23,308 nucleotides of DNA from a virus: the IMG/VR virus record IMGVR_UViG_3300035698_002267, positions 1 to 23,308 of that record; one strand, written 5' to 3'. Both the position numbers and the translations under genes were made by a program. The notes under the pieces were generated by a model. The model saw only the letters and a program-made list of their open reading frames with translations. It was not told the DNA's origin and did not search any database. Below, piece by piece: positions 14,412-22,085 of this stretch (the first letter of the stretch is position 1; every line of letters begins with the position of its first letter).

Positions 14412-17264
14412 ATGCCAGATATAACAGGAGAAGCATTCAGAAAGCTCACGCCAGATCAGCAAAAGGCTGAAAGGGCTCGGGTAGCCACGCAGCCACCGAC
14501 TGCAAGTCCTACAAACGGGGCACCAGCTTTAGCAAATGTTCCAGCTGGACCACAGGGTGCAAATGGAGGGCTTCCAAACGTTGCCTACGGACCACAACCG
14601 AAAGGGAAAAGAAGTCCCGATTATGGATTCAGAGAGACACAAGTGAGCGGAGCTGCTCCATTCTTTGATCCACGTAAGCGTGGTGGATGGGGATTAGCAG
14701 GGCCAGCGGGGTCTCAAACAAAGCCAACGCCTTTTACAGCTAATACGCTAGAAGAGGCCACTGATTTGATTAAAGGAGAGACTGCGACCGATCCAACTGT
14801 TCCTGTGAGAGATGGCGAAACGCCTCCAACACCAGGAGTGGAGCCGATACCTACGGCAGGGGATGATATCTCGGCGATAAACAAGCTCGCACAAGAGAAA
14901 ATAGATGCTATCAAGCAAGAACCTACACTTTTAGCTGTACAGCAAGCAGAGATCGCGCAGATCAGCGCTCAAGCAGCGAGTGAGGTAAAAGCCATTGAGG
15001 CAGAAGAGAAAATGAAAGCTGATGCTAAGAAAAAGCTCGGCGATGATTATAATGAAGATAAGTTGCAGGAAAAAATTACAGCTGTAAGGGGTATAGCTGA
15101 AGAGCAGGGCGTTAGTTTGCAGATAGCTGAGGGCATTTGGACTAGACAGAATAAGGAGCGGGCCTCTTTGGATTCTGGTGATACTGCTATATACGACAGA
15201 ATAGTAGACCAATTTGCAACCCAGGGCTTTGATCCTAACCAGGCTTTTAATGTAGCCGTTAAGGAATATGAGCAAGACGGGTTTGATGAAGATGATCTAG
15301 AGAAAGCAAAAGCAGCGGTTGCTAGTCGCTTTGGCGACAACGCAGCGGATTACATGGAAGACGAGTTTATGATCAATACACGAGGGATAGATAGAAATGT
15401 TCAAGAAGGACGACGAGATTTATTAGATGCAGAGAAATTGGGAGCCACTGTTCGGGCTGGAAAAGGAGGGAAAGCTGTTACAGAGGCCTATCTAACACAA
15501 GTAATGAATGCAGATCCTTCATTAATTCCGGACGCATTACAAAAAATCTTTGCAAGCGATGCTACAGACGACGCCATGGAGATAGCAGGTGCATTTGCAG
15601 CTGACTTCTATGGTAATGTTGACTCTGAGATAGGGGACGCAGATGAAATGATGACTGCGGCACGATATATAGGAGGAGAAGGGACAACGGCAGAGAGAGA
15701 TGCCTTTATTAAGAACAAACTCTCGTATGACGCGCTAACCGGCGATGATAAGACAGCAGACTGGTTATATAAGAACGGAAAGATGACTCCTGAAGAGGAA
15801 ACAGCATACTTAACGAGAATGGGACAACTAGCCGCGGCAGGAAGAAAGGGAGCAGCGGTGAGTGGAACAGGTCCTGTTGATGTTGGTGCAGGAACAGCTT
15901 ATCCAAACGTTACAACGGCAGATGTGAGGGCTGCTAAGAAATTCCTGGTTGATGAGTTTGGATCACGATATTTATCGCAGAATCCTGACACACTAGGAGA
16001 GTTCCTGGAAGGAATAGATGCAGGAGAAACCCTGGATTCCATGGGTGATGAGTTCCGTGCAAGACAGTTGTCGGAGGCAACCCAGCGAAATGAGATGTAT
16101 CGACAATCATTTAAAAACGTGGGGCTAAAGATGAACGGGGAAGCAAATAGAAAAGACTTTATAGATGAGGCTGATCGGCGTTTCGAGCGAGGGGACATCA
16201 AGGGGACGCGGGAATGGCTAAAAGATGGAGCCAGGTCTTCTGCGGGTGTTGCAAAGAAAAACGAAATAATTGGAGCAGAGTATACGGTTAAGTTCCTGGG
16301 AGACATCCAAAGCGAAATGGAGGCATACGAGAAAGCAGGGGGTAAGTTAAATATCTTCGATGGAACAAAGGAGCAAATAGCCTCTAAGGTTGGTATGGTT
16401 GTTGACGCGGACCGAAGACGAATAGCAACCAAGATCCAGGCAGCGATCCAAGGATATAGACGGTCTATGTCCGGTGTTGCGTTCAGCGTACCAGAGTCCG
16501 AGGAATACAAAGCAATGTTCCCTGACATCACAAAGAATATGGACCTGAATAACGCAAATATAGATGCCCTAACAGAGGTAATGGGCTTACAGCTAGATAA
16601 CTTCTATTCATTATCAATAGGAACAACCCCCTATGATATAATCTTCAATGGAGGAGCAAATCAGAGCGTTTCTACCGAAATGGAATCAGATCCAAATGCG
16701 GGTCCTAGCGATGAAGACATACAATCAATGAACTTTGGTGAAGCAAACAAAATACTGTCATCATCAGACCGTTCGGGTTATAGTGATGCGGTATTAGAGC
16801 GTGCAATAGCTGTTTTAGAGGGAGTCCCTCAGCAATCAGATGAATTCGCACAAGCCGGATACACAGGAACTCCGCTTGGGACACAGTCTGAATACGAGAT
16901 GAAAACAGCTGAAAGGATATTGCGAGATGGACCACCACGAGAGGGTCGTAAACAGTGCGGAGAGTATGTTAACGATAAGCTCGGATTAAGTGGTGCAGAA
17001 AGAATGGGCGATGATCTCCCTAGCAAACAAGACGGGCCTAATTACGTATCTATAGCAGACGGAGGACAGCCTGCAGTGGGTGGTTACTTCGTAATGGACA
17101 CAGGAAGCGAGGCTGGACACGCGGGACTTATTACAGGGGTAACAAAGGATGGTATCTATATAGCGGATAGTAATTATGATGACGCAGAAGGATATAGACC
17201 AAACACTTTTATCTCAAAGAAAGACCCTCAATACAAGAAAATCACAGGATTCGGAATAGCTTAA
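14412..17264 (+). CDS. Internal/ejection protein with C-terminal CHAP-like cell-wall hydrolase
   Basis: A 950-residue protein. Residues 1-150 are Pro/Gly/Ala-rich and probably disordered; residues 150-800 are charged and helical, with a coiled-coil-like patch near 195-225 (EEKMKADAKKKLGDDYNEDK). The last 110 residues look like a CHAP or NlpC/P60-type papain-fold domain: catalytic Cys849 in RKQCGEYVND, His903 in SEAGHAGLITGV and Asn921 (or Asp919) in IADSNYDD, in the right order and spacing. Such domains cut peptidoglycan peptide bonds. In a long late-region protein this suggests a virion-borne enzyme that opens the wall as DNA is injected, and not a free lysis enzyme. Equivalent in rank to the ejection proteins of P22. 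The start follows AAACCATTAACA. Confidence 0.75.
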   Translation: MPDITGEAFRKLTPDQQKAERARVATQPPTASPTNGAPALANVPAGPQGANGGLPNVAYGPQPKGKRSPDYGFRETQVSGAAPFFDPRKRGGWGLAGPAGSQTKPTPFTANTLEEATDLIKGETATDPTVPVRDGETPPTPGVEPIPTAGDDISAINKLAQEKIDAIKQEPTLLAVQQAEIAQISAQAASEVKAIEAEEKMKADAKKKLGDDYNEDKLQEKITAVRGIAEEQGVSLQIAEGIWTRQNKERASLDSGDTAIYDRIVDQFATQGFDPNQAFNVAVKEYEQDGFDEDDLEKAKAAVASRFGDNAADYMEDEFMINTRGIDRNVQEGRRDLLDAEKLGATVRAGKGGKAVTEAYLTQVMNADPSLIPDALQKIFASDATDDAMEIAGAFAADFYGNVDSEIGDADEMMTAARYIGGEGTTAERDAFIKNKLSYDALTGDDKTADWLYKNGKMTPEEETAYLTRMGQLAAAGRKGAAVSGTGPVDVGAGTAYPNVTTADVRAAKKFLVDEFGSRYLSQNPDTLGEFLEGIDAGETLDSMGDEFRARQLSEATQRNEMYRQSFKNVGLKMNGEANRKDFIDEADRRFERGDIKGTREWLKDGARSSAGVAKKNEIIGAEYTVKFLGDIQSEMEAYEKAGGKLNIFDGTKEQIASKVGMVVDADRRRIATKIQAAIQGYRRSMSGVAFSVPESEEYKAMFPDITKNMDLNNANIDALTEVMGLQLDNFYSLSIGTTPYDIIFNGGANQSVSTEMESDPNAGPSDEDIQSMNFGEANKILSSSDRSGYSDAVLERAIAVLEGVPQQSDEFAQAGYTGTPLGTQSEYEMKTAERILRDGPPREGRKQCGEYVNDKLGLSGAERMGDDLPSKQDGPNYVSIADGGQPAVGGYFVMDTGSEAGHAGLITGVTKDGIYIADSNYDDAEGYRPNTFISKKDPQYKKITGFGIA

Positions 17265-17277
17265 TAACTTTAATAAA

Positions 17278-19077
17278 ATGTCAACACTAGCAGAATTAAA
17301 AGCAGAACTGGCAGCACGGAAGGAGACTGCGCAGAGCCCGGAGGCCATAACCCCAGCTGCTGCAGTTCCTACACCAACAGCTACGCCAATAGCAACACCT
17401 GCTCCTAGCGGGGTAGATGTTAGTCGATTCCAGACAACAACACCTCCTCCACCACCTCAGGGAGAGGGAGAGGAGCCTGATGTGTTTAGTAAATTCGGAT
17501 CATCTGGTGCGAAGGCAAGTAAGGCAGAGAAAGGGGCTCAGACGGCCGACTTACACCAGAAAGGCGCATTAATGGGGCTAGAGCCTGAGGATATGACAAC
17601 TGGCAACGCCCAGTTCAAGGCCGCATTGCAAGACCGAATACCACCAAAGCCAACGGTTTGGGGCGGAATAAAAAAGCATGCTAAGGCGGCTTTAGGCGGT
17701 ATTAAAGAAGGAGCCCAATCAGTACATGATTCAACTATCTTCGCGGGGAAGGCGATAGGAGACTTTGTTGGAGGAGCATCTTATGATTTTAGAGCCACGA
17801 AAGACGTTAATGATAGATTCGATAAACAAAAAGAGATATTAACTAAAGCTGGTGGTCCGTCTATAGAAATGGACTTACTGGTTCTGGAACAGGATAGACA
17901 GAAAGCCCTAGAGGGAGCTATGATGGAAGTATCAGACGATGATGCCAAGGCTATCGCAGCGGATTTAGGGCGGGCAGTTGTACAAGTAGGAACGGCAATA
18001 GCTGGTCCTATGTTAAAAGCTCCTGCAGCGGTGGAAGCACTGGGGCCTGTGGCTAAGTTCCTAGCAGCTCGCGGGTTATCTGCGGCAGAAGCAGGAACGG
18101 CTGGGTTTACAGAAGAATCATTACGTGTAATAGCTAATGGGGGGACTAAGGCAGAGGCATTGAAGGCAGGAATGACAGGTGCCTTATGGGGAGCCGTATT
18201 CGGAGCCGTGCTAGGAGGAGCTCCGGGAAAAAAGGGGAAATCAATTAGGAGCGCAAAAAAAGCACAAGGCATCGCCTCGGAATCAGCCACTTCGTTGAAG
18301 AGTCTCCGGAAAGGGGTTGCAGAGGGGGCTGGCATAGAGATAGATACCCCTGGTAAATGGAAGGAATTCTTTTTCGGGAAAAAGGCGCCCTCGAGACCAG
18401 CAAGCGACGCGGTTAAACGCGGGATAAGCGATTTGGCAGAAGGGGCGCAAGAGGTTCCTACGAATCCGGTTAAATTACATGACGCAGCTAAGGCGCGGGG
18501 TATAAAGGTTGGTAAAGAGCTGAGACCCGAGATGGCAGATGTCGGGCTTGACACAAAGATAAGACCGGGTGGCATTGGCTCCAACAAGGGTAAGCTAAAA
18601 GAGGTAGCTGATTCTATTAGGAAAGATATTTTAGAACAACCCTCGCTACTCATGAAAGAGGCTGATAAAAAGAAGCTAGGAAAGATCTTAGACAAGATAG
18701 ACAATGCGACAACCTTAGATGAGGTTTGGGATGCAAGGATAGAATGGGATGGGTTACAGACAAATGGAATAAAACAAGCCACCAGTCTATCGGATAGCAT
18801 TACTCAGCACAGGAATGATATCTGGACCACGACGCGGGATATTATGAATAATATAATGGATGAGGTAGCAGAACAGGCCGGGAAGCCGGGTGTTGCTAAG
18901 AAATTCCAGCAAATGAGAGACTTATTCGAAATACAAGAGAACATTATCGCACGAATAGGTGAGTACGCGAAGCAAACAAAGGGAATCCTTAAATCCAAGG
19001 CAGCAGCGGCAACAGTCGTAGGGGTGAGCGCAGCAAGCTATGTAGGAAAGAAGATCAAGGATGTTGTAAAACCCTAA
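17278..19077 (+). CDS. Internal/ejection protein with membrane-active segments
   Basis: A 599-residue protein, 13 nt after the CHAP protein. The N-terminus to about residue 65 is Ala/Pro/Thr-rich with a PPPPP run. Glycine/alanine-rich hydrophobic segments lie near residues 229-270 (GRAVVQVGTAIAGPMLKAPA), 296-316 (AGMTGALWGAVFGAVLGGAP) and at the C-terminus near 574-599 (AAAATVVGVSAASYVGKKI). The remaining regions are charged helices (EMDLLVLEQDRQKALEG; RDLFEIQENIIARIGEY). This mix of amphipathic helices and small-residue hydrophobic patches is typical of podovirus ejection proteins that line a channel across the host envelope. No enzymatic motif is seen. It probably acts together with its upstream partner, being packaged in the head and ejected first. 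Confidence 0.65.
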   Translation: MSTLAELKAELAARKETAQSPEAITPAAAVPTPTATPIATPAPSGVDVSRFQTTTPPPPPQGEGEEPDVFSKFGSSGAKASKAEKGAQTADLHQKGALMGLEPEDMTTGNAQFKAALQDRIPPKPTVWGGIKKHAKAALGGIKEGAQSVHDSTIFAGKAIGDFVGGASYDFRATKDVNDRFDKQKEILTKAGGPSIEMDLLVLEQDRQKALEGAMMEVSDDDAKAIAADLGRAVVQVGTAIAGPMLKAPAAVEALGPVAKFLAARGLSAAEAGTAGFTEESLRVIANGGTKAEALKAGMTGALWGAVFGAVLGGAPGKKGKSIRSAKKAQGIASESATSLKSLRKGVAEGAGIEIDTPGKWKEFFFGKKAPSRPASDAVKRGISDLAEGAQEVPTNPVKLHDAAKARGIKVGKELRPEMADVGLDTKIRPGGIGSNKGKLKEVADSIRKDILEQPSLLMKEADKKKLGKILDKIDNATTLDEVWDARIEWDGLQTNGIKQATSLSDSITQHRNDIWTTTRDIMNNIMDEVAEQAGKPGVAKKFQQMRDLFEIQENIIARIGEYAKQTKGILKSKAAAATVVGVSAASYVGKKIKDVVKP

Positions 19078-19109
19078 AACAGTGCAGAAAAAGCAACCTT
19101 TACTTAACA

Positions 19110-19115
19110 TATAAT
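19110..19115 (+). promoter_or_regulatory. Possible -10 element (TATAAT)
   Basis: An exact TATAAT lies in the 55-nt gap before the 75-residue gene. The bases 17 nt upstream (near GAAAAA) do not resemble TTGACA, so any promoter would be weak or need a phage factor. In AT-rich leader sequence this hexamer can also occur by chance. Confidence 0.2.
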
Positions 19116-19132
19116 TATTAACCACCACACAA

Positions 19133-19360
19133 ATGGCAGTACAAAAATTCAAACGAGGCGGTAAATGGGTAACACTGGAGAAAGCACAAGCGCTTAGGAA
19201 CCCAGTAGAGCCAGAGCCGATTGTAGTAAGCAAGGGACCGGTGATCAACGAAGAGCTAGAAACGCTGAAAAGGGAATGTGATGAAAAAGGGATCAAGTAT
19301 CATCACGCAAGTGGTGTGAAGAAGCTTCAAGAGCTTTTAGCAAGCCCCCCTATAATTTAA
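19133..19360 (+). CDS. Small protein with HeH/SAP-like C-terminal motif
   Basis: A 75-residue protein that starts at ATG after ATTAACCACCACACAA. The first 20 residues are basic and aromatic (AVQKFKRGGKWVTLEKAQAL). Residues 41-70 (EELETLKRECDEKGIKYHHA, then SGVKKLQELL) follow the helix-extended-loop-helix pattern seen in HeH/SAP-like modules of phage proteins. These modules often bind nucleic acid or cap other domains. Function unassigned. It opens a run of five small genes before the fibres. Confidence 0.6.
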   Translation: MAVQKFKRGGKWVTLEKAQALRNPVEPEPIVVSKGPVINEELETLKRECDEKGIKYHHASGVKKLQELLASPPII

Positions 19361-19370
19361 ACCCAAAAAG

Positions 19371-19766
19371 ATGACACGATATATCAAGCACCTCGAAGCC
19401 ATCCCTGCTATCGGAGCCCTAAATGCTATAACAGCAGGACTCAGAGTAGCGGATTACGATGACGTTAGTTTCGCCCTAGCAGGAGATACTACGGCGGTAT
19501 TCACGGTAACGGTCTTCGGATCGATCAGTAAAGCATGTCCAGACTTCACGGCGGCAAAATCTGCCACAAACGTATATGACGCGATTGTTTGTCAGGACTA
19601 TGAAGACGATGCAGCAAAGGCGGGGGATACAGGTATTCCTTTTACAGAAAACGACGTAATGCAGTTTTCAGCCAGTGTCTCAGGACTAAGCTGGATCGCA
19701 TTTAAAGTAACGGCCTACACAAGTGGTCAGGTTACACCGAGTCTAACTGGTTACAACAACGCATAA
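19371..19766 (+). CDS. Small beta-sandwich structural protein
   Basis: A 131-residue, Thr/Ala/Val-rich protein with a regular strand pattern (DDVSFALAGDTTAVFTVTVF; DVMQFSASVSGLSWIAFKVT) and two cysteines (in KACPDF and IVCQDY). The pattern suits a virion surface or tail-tip domain. No family name is certain. The leader TTTAAACCCAAAAAG is another copy of the C-rich start motif. The stop and next start overlap by one base (TAATG). Confidence 0.6.
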   Translation: MTRYIKHLEAIPAIGALNAITAGLRVADYDDVSFALAGDTTAVFTVTVFGSISKACPDFTAAKSATNVYDAIVCQDYEDDAAKAGDTGIPFTENDVMQFSASVSGLSWIAFKVTAYTSGQVTPSLTGYNNA

Positions 19767-20194
19767 TGGATAAACTACAAACCGAGATCGATAAACTAAA
19801 GAAGCAGCAAAGCGCGCTTTCAACCTCTGTAAACAATTACACGGCCGCCGAAGAGGTGACTAAAAGAGAACTGAAAGACGCACAGGAGTTTCTCGCTGCG
19901 GTAGAGACCCAAATCGTAGACGCCAAAAAAGAGCGCTCTCGACAAATTTATAATAAGAAAAAAGCAGAAGAAGAGACTGCTGCCTGGGTCAAGAAGGAGC
20001 GGGAGGTCCAGCGAGGCCTTCGCAACATAAGCCTCCTTATTGAAGAGAAACGAGGAGTGTTAAAAACCATTAACGAGTCTATTGCCAGCGGGCAAGCGAT
20101 TTTAGAGGGCCTAAACAAGAGCTTCGTTGATAAGGCGAAAACAATAAGCGATATAGACAATCTCTGTAAGCAGCTTAATACTCTTTTAAAATAA
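19766..20194 (+). CDS. Coiled-coil protein
   Basis: A 142-residue protein that is nearly all helix, Lys/Glu/Gln-rich, with heptads throughout (DKLQTEIDKLKKQQSALS; NKKKAEEETAAWVKKEREVQ; IDNLCKQLNTLLK). It has no hydrophobic membrane segment. In this setting it may be a trimeric spacer or chaperone for the adjoining beta proteins, or a component related to spanin-like lysis factors. Nothing in the sequence decides between these. It starts inside the previous stop (TAATG) and ends exactly at the next start. Confidence 0.65.
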   Translation: MDKLQTEIDKLKKQQSALSTSVNNYTAAEEVTKRELKDAQEFLAAVETQIVDAKKERSRQIYNKKKAEEETAAWVKKEREVQRGLRNISLLIEEKRGVLKTINESIASGQAILEGLNKSFVDKAKTISDIDNLCKQLNTLLK

Positions 20195-20497
20195 ATGGCA
20201 AAAGGTGCAACCAAGGTTGTGACCAATACAACGGACACAACAACGGCGACCAATGCTGCTGTGACGGTAGGCTCTAGTTCTACCACAGTCCTGGCGGCGA
20301 ATACGGGGCGCAAAGGATTCAGTCTTGTGAACGATTCCGATGAAACCATCTATGTTAGTTTCAGTGGAACTGCAGTTTCGGGGGAGGGGATACGGCTTAA
20401 CGAGAAAGGAGGCTCTGTGACAGATGATGTATATCAGGGTGTTATAACAGCTATATGTGCCAGCGGGGGGAAGAACTTAACCGTAATAGAACTCTGA
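20195..20497 (+). CDS. Small virion structural protein
   Basis: A 100-residue beta-rich protein beginning right after the previous stop (TAAATG). The block VGSSSTTVLAANTGRKGFSL, then VNDSDETIYVSFSGTAVSGE and GIRLNEKGG...VITAICASGGKNLTVIEL is a pattern common in phage late genes (a T-T-V-L-A-A-N-x-x-R-K-G strand, N-D-S-D-x-x-I-Y, and a closing G-x-I-x-A-I-x-A-S-G-x-x-x-L-x-V-x-E). It is probably a small structural or tail protein. Precise role unknown. Confidence 0.65.
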   Translation: MAKGATKVVTNTTDTTTATNAAVTVGSSSTTVLAANTGRKGFSLVNDSDETIYVSFSGTAVSGEGIRLNEKGGSVTDDVYQGVITAICASGGKNLTVIEL

Positions 20498-20667
20498 TGA
20501 AAATAGATAATCCCGCTGACTTATCAGGATGCGTTCCTTATGATGGTGCAACTGCTGATTTGAACATGGGGGCTTTTGACGTACAGGCAACCGAGTTTCG
20601 TATGGGAACAGATGCTACAATAGTTTTTAACTCAGGCGAGAGCAGTATTGATTTCGTAATAAATTGA
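20497..20667 (+). CDS. Short fibre N-terminal piece, possibly truncated
   Basis: A 56-residue protein. ATG at 20497 overlaps the previous stop (TGATG); an in-frame GTG at 20455 is an unlikely start. SGCVPYDGATADLNMGAFDV, then the ATIVFNSGESSIDFVIN ending is the standard opening of many phage tail fibres (VPYTGAT...LG, followed by I.F.....L.I.). In full-length fibres this segment normally continues into repeats; here it stops at TGA and a different protein starts two bases later in another frame. It may be a genuine small adaptor or the remnant of a fibre cut off by module exchange. Confidence 0.55.
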   Translation: MKIDNPADLSGCVPYDGATADLNMGAFDVQATEFRMGTDATIVFNSGESSIDFVIN

Positions 20668-20668
20668 T

Positions 20669-22084
20669 ATGGTACATACTAATAGACTGACTGACACAGG
20701 AGACCTCAAGAGTCCTGACTCTATGGATATGGATGAGTTGTCTTATGCTGGTACTGGAGATGGTTCTACTATTGAAATTGATACAGGAGTGTCTATACAA
20801 GATATAGATGTATTTGAGATACAATTCAGGATACCAGTAAAAGCAGACCAAAATGCTTATGGATGTTTGTTTGGAGGACTTACGACAGTAGATGATAGAT
20901 ATTTATTGTACATGGGAACAACCTATTTCGGGAAACTAGGAATAGGAAATAGTGTGAGTACATTTGATTTCGAGGATGTAGTTCGAGAAGGACAGATTTA
21001 TACATTAAAACTCACAAAGAATAGTGCTACGAATTATACATGTTTAATAAATGAGTATGGTGGAAAAGAAGTTTATGACGAGACAGAGGACACAGTTGCA
21101 GTTGGAGATGTGAGTTGTTATGTGTATAACAGGAATTTTGGGTCAAGTTATCCCTCTAAAGCAGAGATATTTTGGTTCAAGATTAACGCAGAAACATTTG
21201 TAATAAACAACGGAGAAGGTTCAACCATTACAGGAGACAATGCAACCGAATTAACAGTAGATGGAACTCTGACTAATTTCTGGACAAGAGATGGAGTCAA
21301 TGAAGCGGTGGAGATACCGATTAAGATGCAAGCTGATGGAACAATCAAAGCAAGAGAGTTTGATGAATATACTTCTATTGATACGAATATGCGTTCAACA
21401 GTAGATGCTTTATATGTAGATGGACAATTTATAGAACCAATACTTGCTGGTGGACTCGCTGGACTTGGAAATGGTACAAATAACTATATCAGCACCGTAA
21501 CTCAAGCAAGGGCATCTGGTTGGTTTATGGAAATAACATTCAAGTATGATGCTAGTCTTAGTTCTAGTTGTATTTGGGGATTGCATTACAGATATAGAGA
21601 CCCACGAATAATGGGGCGGTACAGGCACTACTACATGAAGCTGACGAACAGCACAAACTCATTGGTTTTCCAGTACCTATATTCTACTGGTGGCTCTGGA
21701 TTGCCGATACCAAATAGCATAAACCTTTCTAGCTATGTCACAAACAATGGAATTTATACAATGAAATGGGATGGAACAACTCTTACGTTAAGGAATGGTA
21801 GAACAGGAGCATTGATTCATTCTGCTTCTGCATCAGTAGCAGCAAGACCACCATATCAACCTTATGTATATGCTTTTGTTAGGATTTACGCTGCTTCTGG
21901 AAGCATACCAGCAAGATTTATTTCTTATTACTCGGACAACGTAATATACAAGTACACGATTGGTGGTTTAACTGATGAAGAATTCCTTATAAATAGCGGA
22001 ACAAGTACGATTACTGGAGACAATGGTTCAGTGCGAAACATAGCGGGAGACTTAACTAATTTCTGGATAGACTCAGACTTATAA
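20669..22084 (+). CDS. Receptor-binding/fibre protein with two lectin-like domains
   Basis: A 471-residue protein starting 1 nt after the previous stop. It contains two tandem domains of jelly-roll (LamG/concanavalin-like) style: residues about 25-205 and 260-466. Each has the strands F-x-I-x-F-x-x-x and Y-T-x-K-x-x, and closes with a similar block: FVINNGEGSTITGDN then TLTNFW at residues 177-205, and FLINSGTSTITGDN then DLTNFW at 439-466. The linker at 215-255 (IPIKMQADGTIKAREFDEYT, then ALYVDGQF) is fibre-like. Such domains commonly bind sugars on the cell surface. The DNA is AT-richer than upstream genes (20941-21000 has 21 G/C in 60, against 34 in 60 at 18001-18060). Confidence 0.7.
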   Translation: MVHTNRLTDTGDLKSPDSMDMDELSYAGTGDGSTIEIDTGVSIQDIDVFEIQFRIPVKADQNAYGCLFGGLTTVDDRYLLYMGTTYFGKLGIGNSVSTFDFEDVVREGQIYTLKLTKNSATNYTCLINEYGGKEVYDETEDTVAVGDVSCYVYNRNFGSSYPSKAEIFWFKINAETFVINNGEGSTITGDNATELTVDGTLTNFWTRDGVNEAVEIPIKMQADGTIKAREFDEYTSIDTNMRSTVDALYVDGQFIEPILAGGLAGLGNGTNNYISTVTQARASGWFMEITFKYDASLSSSCIWGLHYRYRDPRIMGRYRHYYMKLTNSTNSLVFQYLYSTGGSGLPIPNSINLSSYVTNNGIYTMKWDGTTLTLRNGRTGALIHSASASVAARPPYQPYVYAFVRIYAASGSIPARFISYYSDNVIYKYTIGGLTDEEFLINSGTSTITGDNGSVRNIAGDLTNFWIDSDL

Positions 22085-22085
22085 A

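Noticed and set aside
15899-16531. Minus-strand frame of 210 codons inside the CHAP-protein gene
   Set aside because: It mirrors the + strand codon pattern, has a low-complexity Ser/Ala/Pro product and no start context.
17781-18800. Long open frame on the minus strand (339 codons) inside the ejection protein gene
   Set aside because: Its protein is Ser/Ala/Pro-rich without domain pattern and lies entirely opposite a well-supported + strand gene. No leader or neighbouring minus-strand gene supports it.
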